From Solirubrobacterales bacterium (lineage in GTDB: Bacteria > Actinomycetota > Thermoleophilia > Solirubrobacterales > Solirubrobacteraceae), in assembly GCA_003134675.1 (NCBI GenBank), contig PLBZ01000035.1:19496-31584 (forward strand): 12,089 bases of DNA, written 5' to 3'. Below are positions 7,262 through 12,089 of this stretch, piece by piece. Made by a program: the position numbers and the translations under genes. The notes beneath the pieces were generated by a model. The model was not told where the DNA came from and made no database searches. It saw only the letters and a list, made by a program, of their open reading frames with translations. How positions within the stretch are numbered: position 1 is the first letter of the stretch; every line of letters begins with the position of its first letter.

Positions 7262-8325
7262 CCGAACTGCTCCAGGAACCTGAGATCGTTTTCGTAATAG
7301 AGCCTCAAATCCGGGATGCCGTGCTTGAGCATCGCGATCCGCTCCACCCCCATGCCCCACGCGAAGCCCTGCACCTGCTCCGGGTCATAGCCGGGGGCAT
7401 TTGCCTCGGTGGTGGGCACGTTCCAGTACACGTTCGGATCGACCTCGCCCGCGCCCAGCACCTCGAGCCAGCCCTCGCCCTTGCACAGGTGACAGCGCGA
7501 GCCATCTCCCATGAACCCCTTCCCCTCACAGTGAAAGCACGAAACGTCCACCTCCACGCTCGGCTCGGTGAAAGGAAAGAAATGCGGGCGCAGCCTCACG
7601 TCGCGCCGATCCCCGAACACTGCCCGTGCGAACGCCAGCAGCGTGCCCTTCAGATCGGCCAGCGTGATGTCCTCATCGACCGCCAGTCCCTCGACTTGGT
7701 GAAACTGGGGTGTGTGCGTAGCGTCCGAGTCGGGGCGGTACACGCGCCCAGGAATTACCACGTAGAGCGGCGGCGGATGCGCTTGCATCGCGCGCACCTG
7801 CATCGGCGAGGTGTGCGTCCGCAGTACGAGGTCATCTGAGACGTAAAAGGTATCCGTACGCGCTCGCGCCGGGTGCGTCGGGCTGTGGTTGAGCGCGTCG
7901 AAGTTGTAATGCACGCTCTCAACCTCCGGCCCTTCCATCACGGTGAAACCCAGACCGAGGAAGATGTCTTCCAGCTCGCGCATCGTCGCGGTGATCACAT
8001 GCAGACGGCCGATCGACTGCGGCGGAGCGCCAGGCAGCGTCACGTCGAGGAGGTCTGACTCCAGGCGACTCTCCAGCTCGTTGCCCTCCAGCTGCGCGAC
8101 GCGGTCCTCGATCATCTCCGCAAGCGCTTGGCGGGCCTGATTCGCCGCCTTGCCGACTTCACCTCGCCGGGCGGGCTCGAGCTCGGCCACCCCCCGCAAC
8201 ATCTGGGGCAGCTCAGCCTTGCGGCCGAGGTAGCGAACCCGCAACTCCTCCAACTCAGCGCTGGCGCCGGCCGAGGCGATCGCCTCGGCCGCCTCCGCAC
8301 GCAACTCTTCGATCCGCTCGATCAT
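7258..8325 (-). CDS. pheS: Phenylalanyl-tRNA synthetase alpha subunit
   Basis: PheS is the catalytic class-II subunit that activates phenylalanine and transfers it to tRNA-Phe. The 355 residues begin with an alpha-helical coiled-coil arm (about 1-90) that binds tRNA. The core follows: HPARARTDTFY (151-161), motif 2 RVYRPDSDATHTPQFHQVEG (194-213), the phenylalanine-pocket stretch FPFTEPSVEVD (250-260) and motif 3 GFAWGMGVERIAML (320-333). Four cysteines (C263, C266, C278, C281) form two CxxC pairs that could hold zinc. A related cysteine pair region occurs in many bacterial PheS proteins, but the loop here (11 residues) looks long. ATG 8325 overlaps the TGA of the methyltransferase gene (ATGA); the nearest Shine-Dalgarno match, AGGG, is weak and distant, so coupling probably matters. 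No T-box leader is possible in the absent spacer. Confidence 0.97.
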   Translation of the reverse strand: MIERIEELRAEAAEAIASAGASAELEELRVRYLGRKAELPQMLRGVAELEPARRGEVGKAANQARQALAEMIEDRVAQLEGNELESRLESDLLDVTLPGAPPQSIGRLHVITATMRELEDIFLGLGFTVMEGPEVESVHYNFDALNHSPTHPARARTDTFYVSDDLVLRTHTSPMQVRAMQAHPPPLYVVIPGRVYRPDSDATHTPQFHQVEGLAVDEDITLADLKGTLLAFARAVFGDRRDVRLRPHFFPFTEPSVEVDVSCFHCEGKGFMGDGSRCHLCKGEGWLEVLGAGEVDPNVYWNVPTTEANAPGYDPEQVQGFAWGMGVERIAMLKHGIPDLRLYYENDLRFLEQFG

Positions 8326-9068
8326 GACGCCCGGACCCTAGATGACGCCGGGGCGTCAGACGCTTCCCGGGTCACCTCATATAGCGCCACCGTCGCGGCT
8401 ATCGCGGCGTTCAGCGACTCCGAGGCGATCGGGATGTGTGCGACGCGCTCGCACACGGCCACCAACTCGTCCGGCAACCCCTCGCGCTCGGCCCCCACCA
8501 GCAGTGTCATCGACGCCTGCGCAACGATACCCCGCAGCGGCTCGCCGGCCCCCGCGAGGAGCGCAACCCGCTCGCCCGGGAGATCGGTCACCGCCTCGGC
8601 ATGGGCTACCGGCATGGCGAAGATCGCGCCCATGCTCGCCCTCACGGCCTTCGGCGAGTACGGATCGGCACAGCCCGGCCCGAACGCTACGCAGGACGCG
8701 CCGAAGGCCTGCGCCGAGCGCAGGATCGTGCCGACGTTGCCGGGATCGCCGACGCCATGCAGGTAGACGCACAGCGGCCCCACGGCCGGTTCCCAGCGCT
8801 GCTCGTAGACGCCGATCACGCGGGTCCCCGAGCCGAGCGTCGAGACGGCCGCGAGCGCGTCGGCGGCGACGTCGTGAAAGTCCTCCCCGCCGAGGCCCGA
8901 TCCGGCGAGGCGATAGCCCTCCAGGGCGGGGCGCCGCGCCCGTGCGGCCGCGGCGATCAGATCCTCGCCCTCGGCCACGAACCGGCCGCCACGCTCACGG
9001 TCGCGCTTGCGCGCGAGCCGGCGCAGCTCCTTCAAGTGAGGGTTGTGGGGGGAAGTAATGAGATTCAT
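8322..9068 (-). CDS. SpoU/TrmH-family RNA 2'-O-methyltransferase
   Basis: This is a SAM-dependent SPOUT enzyme expected to methylate a ribose 2'-OH in rRNA or tRNA. The 248-residue protein has a short N-terminal substrate-binding domain beginning ITSPHNPHLKELRRL and containing GRFVAEGEDLI (28-38). The three SpoU motifs follow: motif I HGVGDPGNVGTILRSAQAFG (104-123), motif II LLVGAEREGLPDEL (189-202) and motif III IPIASESLNAAIAATVALYE (212-231), which form the trefoil-knot SAM site. The equivalent gene in mycobacteria, between rplT and pheS, is named tsnR, but I cannot tell the target nucleotide, so no symbol is given. It follows the rplT terminator. ATG 9068 has only a weak GAGA upstream. The tail after residue 235 is low-complexity and the stop overlaps pheS. 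Confidence 0.93.
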   Translation of the reverse strand: MNLITSPHNPHLKELRRLARKRDRERGGRFVAEGEDLIAAAARARRPALEGYRLAGSGLGGEDFHDVAADALAAVSTLGSGTRVIGVYEQRWEPAVGPLCVYLHGVGDPGNVGTILRSAQAFGASCVAFGPGCADPYSPKAVRASMGAIFAMPVAHAEAVTDLPGERVALLAGAGEPLRGIVAQASMTLLVGAEREGLPDELVAVCERVAHIPIASESLNAAIAATVALYEVTREASDAPASSRVRAS

Positions 9069-9106
9069 AGGTGTTCTCTTTGGAATGCCTTGCTTTTTTT
9101 AGACAC

Positions 9107-9141
9107 AAAAAAGGGCGCCGTCCTTTTCAGGAGCGACGCCC
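9107..9141 (-). terminator. Intrinsic (Rho-independent) terminator after rplT
   Basis: On the minus strand, 27 bases beyond the rplT stop, GGGCGTCGCTCC pairs with GGACGGCGCCC. The stem has 11 pairs, including one G-U wobble and one bulged C, closed by the loop TGAAAA and followed directly by six Ts. This is a textbook strong terminator and marks the end of the thrS-infC-rpmI-rplT transcript. On the plus strand no T-run follows the hairpin, so it should work in one direction only. Confidence 0.9.
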
Positions 9142-9167
9142 GCGGGCTTTGCTGTCGATTGCCGTTC

Positions 9168-9527
9168 TCAGGCAGCCGACGCCTCGCGGGCGAGCTCGGC
9201 GAAACGTCGGAAGGTGTCAGCGTCGCGCACCGCGATATCCGCGAGCACCTTCCGGTCGAGCTCCACGCCTGCCAGCGCCATGCCGTGCATGAACGTCGAG
9301 TAGCTCATGCCATTGATCCGTGCGGCAGCGTTGATGCGAGTGATCCACAGCCTGCGGAAGTCGCGCTTGCGGTTGCGCCTGTCCCGGTAGGCGTAGGCGT
9401 CCGCCTTCATCAGCGCCTCCTTGGCGCGCTTGTAATTCGAGTGCGCCTCGCCGCGGAAGCCCTTCGTCAGCTCGAGCGTCGCGCGCCGCTTCTTGCGGGC
9501 GTGTACCGAGCGCTTGACCCTGGTCAT
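9168..9527 (-). CDS. rplT: 50S ribosomal protein L20
   Basis: L20 is an early-assembly protein of the large subunit that binds 23S rRNA. The 119-residue protein has the normal length and family sequence: a very basic N-terminal tail ([19 protein letters not shown]), the [17 protein letters not shown] helix region, [18 protein letters not shown] (45-62), then [18 protein letters not shown] and a globular C-terminal part with [13 protein letters not shown] 9527 overlaps the rpmI TGA (ATGA), with GGGAG seven bases upstream. In several bacteria L20 represses its own operon by binding a leader RNA. The 30-base infC leader here is too short to hold a known L20 leader, so any such control would have to lie upstream of thrS, outside the window. 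Confidence 0.98.
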   Translation of the reverse strand: MTRVKRSVHARKKRRATLELTKGFRGEAHSNYKRAKEALMKADAYAYRDRRNRKRDFRRLWITRINAAARINGMSYSTFMHGMALAGVELDRKVLADIAVRDADTFRRFAELAREASAA

Positions 9528-9724
9528 TTGCCCACTCCCAACATGCGCTTGATCCGCGGGACGTCGTGGTCGTTGATCATCTTCGGGCCGCCCAACGCAC
9601 GCTTCTTTTTCGGCGACTTCTTCTCGAGGATGTGGCTCGTGAAGGGGTGTCGCCCACGTACCTTGCCGGTGCCAGTCACTTTGAAGCGCTTCTTCGCGCC
9701 GGAATGGGTCTTCATCTTGGGCAT
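9524..9724 (-). CDS. rpmI: 50S ribosomal protein L35
   Basis: L35 is a small basic protein of the large ribosomal subunit. The 66 residues match the family throughout: [20 protein letters not shown] (1-20), [20 protein letters not shown], then IKRMLG near the end. The start is ATG 9724, 10 bases after the infC TAA; an in-frame ATG further upstream lies inside infC and would add a 37-residue non-family extension. No Shine-Dalgarno sequence is visible in the 10-base gap or the last infC codons (TCAGCGCGCG precedes the ATG), so translation probably depends on ribosomes finishing infC. Its stop overlaps the start of rplT. Confidence 0.97.
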   Translation of the reverse strand: MPKMKTHSGAKKRFKVTGTGKVRGRHPFTSHILEKKSPKKKRALGGPKMINDHDVPRIKRMLGVGK

Positions 9725-9734
9725 CGCGCGCTGA

Positions 9735-10394
9735 TTATGACACGGCGCTGCCAGCGGCGTCCGTGCCCTGCGGGGCTTGCGGCTGCACCACCTCCGTCGG
9801 CGCGTCCTCATCGCCGGGAGTGTCTCCGTCGGCACGGCCCGACAGCACCGCTTTGGAGGGAGCCATCATCATCGTCATGTTGCGTCCTTCCTGCATCGGA
9901 CGCTGCTCGACCACTCCCAGCTCCGCCAGCTCCTCCGCGAGCCGGTCGAGGATCGCCGTGCCGCGCTCGGGGTGGGTCACCTCGCGCCCGCGGAACATAA
10001 TCGTCACCTTCACCTTGTCCTTGTGCCGTAGGAACCGCTCGACGTGGTGCTTCTTGGTGTCGTAGTCGTGCTGGGCGATCTTCGGGCGGAACTTGATCTC
10101 GCGGATGGTGATCTGCTGCTGGTGCTTCTTGGCCTGCTTGATCTTCTGGGCCTGCTCGTACTTGTACTTCGAGTAGTCGAGCACGCGGCACACCGGTGGG
10201 CGCGCCTCCGGGGCGACCTCGACCAAGTCCAGGTCGCGCTCCTGAGCGAAGGTCAATGCGTCGGCCGTGCTCATCACACCGACCTGGTTGCCCTCGTCGT
10301 CGATCACGCGAACCTCGGGCACGCGGATGCGCTCGTTGATCCTCGTCGTGTCCCGCTCGGGCGGGCGCCGGTCGAACCTGCGGGGTACCGGCAC
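9735..10394 (-). CDS. infC: Translation initiation factor IF-3 with C-terminal extension
   Basis: IF3 binds the 30S subunit, keeps it apart from 50S and checks start-codon and initiator-tRNA pairing. The N-domain is at about 15-85 ([15 protein letters not shown], then [22 protein letters not shown] at 59-80) and the C-domain at about 93-180 ([35 protein letters not shown]). The usual protein ends near residue 181; here 38 more residues follow, rich in Ala, Gly, Asp, Glu, Pro and Gln with no basic patch, for a total of 219. I chose GTG 10394 because an in-frame TAA lies 12 bases upstream and no other start is closer to the N-domain. It has no clear Shine-Dalgarno match. The gene lies 30 bases after the thrS stop, the classic thrS-infC-rpmI-rplT arrangement. 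Confidence 0.95.
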   Translation of the reverse strand: MPVPRRFDRRPPERDTTRINERIRVPEVRVIDDEGNQVGVMSTADALTFAQERDLDLVEVAPEARPPVCRVLDYSKYKYEQAQKIKQAKKHQQQITIREIKFRPKIAQHDYDTKKHHVERFLRHKDKVKVTIMFRGREVTHPERGTAILDRLAEELAELGVVEQRPMQEGRNMTMMMAPSKAVLSGRADGDTPGDEDAPTEVVQPQAPQGTDAAGSAVS

Positions 10395-10424
10395 TAGCTG
10401 TCTTTACTGCGCGTCAAGCTGCCT

Positions 10425-12089
10425 CTACGCGCGGCGCTTTGAGTGGACCGGGGGCTTCAACGAGGCCGAGTATAGCCGCTGAGAGAGCTCTTGGATCGAA
10501 ACGCTGCCGGTATCTCCCTTGCGATGCTCGCGCACCGCCACCGTCCCCTCCTGAGCCTCACGCTCGCCGACGACGAGCATATGGGAGATCTTGCGCAGCT
10601 CGGCCTCGCGGATCTTGCGCCCGATCGACTCGCCCCGATCGTCGAGCTCTACGCGCAGGCCGTTTTCGCGCAGCGTGTCTCTGACCGAAGCACCGTAGTC
10701 GTTGAAGGGATCGGAGATCGGCAGCACGATCGCCTGCACCGGGGCAAGCCACAGCGGGAACTCGCCACCGTAATGCTCGATGAGGATGCCGATGAAGCGC
10801 TCGTATGACCCGAACGCCGCGCGATGAATCATCACGGGCCGGTGCTCTTTGTTATCCGCGCCGGTGTATGTCAAGTCAAAGCGCTCGGGCATCGAGTAGT
10901 CAAGCTGCACCGTCCCCAACTGCCACGAGCGCCCGAGCGAGTCGGTCATGTGCATGTCGACCTTCGGGCCGTAGAACGCCCCATCGCCAGGGTTCAGCTC
11001 GTACTGCAGGCCCTGTGCCTCGAGCGCCCTGGTGAGCGCACCCTCGGCCGTGTCCCACATCTCATCTGAGCCGATCCGCTCCTGCGGGCGCGTCGAGAGC
11101 TCCAGCCGCACATCGAAGTCAAACAGCAAATAAGTGGCGAAAGCGAGCTCTAAGCAACCCACCACCTCTTGCTGGACCTGCTCCTCGGTGCAGAAGATGT
11201 GCGCGTCGTCCTGTGCGAAGTGACGCACGCGCAGCAGTCCGTGCAGCACACCGGAGGGCTCGTTGCGATGCAGCAGCCCCGGCTCGGAGTAGCGCACCGG
11301 CAGATCCTTGTAGGAGTGGTGCTGGCCGGCGAACAGGTGCGCGTGCCCGGGGCAGTTCATCGGCTTGACGCCCATCTCACGCTCCTCGACCTGCACCGTG
11401 AACATGTTCTCGCGGTACTTCCCCCAGTGTCCCGAGGTCTTCCACAGCTCGGCGTCGTAGATCAGCGGCGTCTTCACCTCGGTGTAGCCACGCTCCTGGC
11501 CCATTTCGCGCGAGACGGCCACCAGCGCGTTCCACATCGCCGTCCCAGCCGGCAACCAAAAGGCGGCGCCCGGCGATACCTCGGAGAACATGAACAGCTT
11601 TAGCTCTTTGCCCAGCTTGCGGTGGTCGCGTTCCTTCGCCCGCTCGATTCGCTCCAGATGCTCCTCCAGCTGGGTCTTGGAGAAGAACGCGGTTCCGTAG
11701 ATGCGTGTCAGCATCGTCCGCGTCGAGTCCCCGCGCCAGTAGGCGCCCGCGACTGACTGCAGCTTGAAGGCACCCACGGTCTTGGTGGTAGGTGCGTGCG
11801 GCCCGCGGCAGAGGTCCGTGAACGGGCCGTTGGTGTAGAGCGAGACGGTTTTGATGGGATCCCCACCCGCCCCGGCCGGATCGGCGGCTCGCACGAGGTC
11901 GTCGATCAGCTCGACCTTGTAGTCCTGGCACTCGGCCACGAAGCGCTCGCGTGCCACGGCGACCGGCACGTCCTGGCGCTCGAACATCTCAGCCGCCTTC
12001 ACATGCGCGCGCATCTTCGTTTCGATCGCGGGGAAGTCCGCCTCGGAGATCGCCACCCCCTCGGGAAACTCGAAGTCGTAGTAAAAGCC
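10425..12089 (-). CDS. thrS: Threonyl-tRNA synthetase, missing its N-terminus (5' end outside window)
   Basis: ThrRS charges tRNA-Thr. The frame is open to the right edge, where it begins GFYYDFEFPEG, so 554 residues are visible and roughly 80-100, including any TGS domain, lie outside. Counting from GTG 12056 as residue 1, the editing (second additional) domain has DLCRGPH (81-87), where Cys and His are editing-site ligands, and AGAYWRGDSTRTMLTRIYGTA (103-123). The class-II core has MNCPGH (233-238), motif 2 YSEPGLLHRNEPSG (256-269) and RHFAQDDAHIFC (278-289), and motif 3 MIHRAAFGSYERFIGILIEH (409-428). C235, H286 and H411 match the catalytic zinc ligands by spacing. An anticodon-binding domain (about 434-530) follows and the gene stops with TAG at 10425-10427. 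The GTG at 12056 is internal, not the start. Confidence 0.97.
   Translation of the reverse strand, partial: GFYYDFEFPEGVAISEADFPAIETKMRAHVKAAEMFERQDVPVAVARERFVAECQDYKVELIDDLVRAADPAGAGGDPIKTVSLYTNGPFTDLCRGPHAPTTKTVGAFKLQSVAGAYWRGDSTRTMLTRIYGTAFFSKTQLEEHLERIERAKERDHRKLGKELKLFMFSEVSPGAAFWLPAGTAMWNALVAVSREMGQERGYTEVKTPLIYDAELWKTSGHWGKYRENMFTVQVEEREMGVKPMNCPGHAHLFAGQHHSYKDLPVRYSEPGLLHRNEPSGVLHGLLRVRHFAQDDAHIFCTEEQVQQEVVGCLELAFATYLLFDFDVRLELSTRPQERIGSDEMWDTAEGALTRALEAQGLQYELNPGDGAFYGPKVDMHMTDSLGRSWQLGTVQLDYSMPERFDLTYTGADNKEHRPVMIHRAAFGSYERFIGILIEHYGGEFPLWLAPVQAIVLPISDPFNDYGASVRDTLRENGLRVELDDRGESIGRKIREAELRKISHMLVVGEREAQEGTVAVREHRKGDTGSVSIQELSQRLYSASLKPPVHSKRRA

Noticed and set aside
7262..7360. Extended pheT start at 7360.
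   Set aside because: The extension lies within the 3' end of pheS and does not match PheT; MRVPLDWLREY at 7261 is the normal PheT N-terminus with an SD and ATGA overlap.
9725..9835. Extended rpmI start at 9835.
   Set aside because: The extra 37 residues overlap the infC tail and are not part of L35; [10 protein letters not shown] is the standard L35 start.
10395..10424. L20/L35 leader, T-box or attenuator between thrS and infC.
   Set aside because: Only 30 bases, no stable hairpin beyond a 4-base AGCT self-pairing, and no T-run.
12054..12056. GTG at 12056 as the thrS start.
   Set aside because: The frame stays open to the window edge and the 11 residues upstream (GFYYDFEFPEG) match ThrRS, so the true start is outside.
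1..12089. Mobile element, CRISPR array, defence or biosynthetic novelty.
   Set aside because: All coding sequence is assigned to conserved translation and arginine genes on one strand; I saw no direct-repeat arrays, terminal inverted repeats, integrase or transposase motifs, or composition breaks larger than the short AT-rich spacer near 9100.

Overview
The window is a GC-rich bacterial chromosome segment with eleven protein-coding genes. All lie on the minus strand and they fill almost the whole 12 kb. Read in the direction of transcription (right to left) the order is thrS (5' end outside the window), infC, rpmI, rplT, a SpoU-family RNA methyltransferase, pheS, pheT, argC, argJ, argB, argD and argG (3' end outside the window). 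The order infC-rpmI-rplT-methyltransferase-pheS-pheT-argC-argJ-argB-argD matches the gene order known from Actinobacteria such as Mycobacterium and Streptomyces. The GC-rich code, GTG starts and synteny therefore suggest an actinobacterial, perhaps deep-branching (Thermoleophilia-like), host. That assignment is an inference from memory of synteny; no 16S or other marker is present.

Region 1 (12089-9107) is a translation operon. It runs from threonyl-tRNA synthetase through initiation factor IF3 and ribosomal proteins L35 and L20, and ends in a strong intrinsic terminator at 9107-9141. Region 2 (9068-4802) holds the methyltransferase and both phenylalanyl-tRNA synthetase subunits, joined by 4-base stop/start overlaps. 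Region 3 (4809-1) is the arginine pathway: ArgC, ArgJ, ArgB, ArgD, then ArgG. pheT overlaps argC by 8 bases, so regions 2 and 3 probably form one transcript of at least seven genes.

Together ArgB (kinase), ArgC (reductase), ArgD (transaminase) and ArgJ (acetyl transfer and recycling) take N-acetylglutamate to ornithine, and ArgG acts later on citrulline. The carbamoyltransferase (argF) and the repressor (argR), which lie between argD and argG in Mycobacterium tuberculosis, are not in that position here.

I saw no mobile element, CRISPR array, tRNA, rRNA, riboswitch or defence gene. The longest gene-free stretch is the 98 bases between rplT and the methyltransferase gene. This is core housekeeping DNA and I do not see an undescribed system in it. 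The points worth a second look are smaller: protein extensions, variant motifs, start-site questions and the operon boundary at the terminator.
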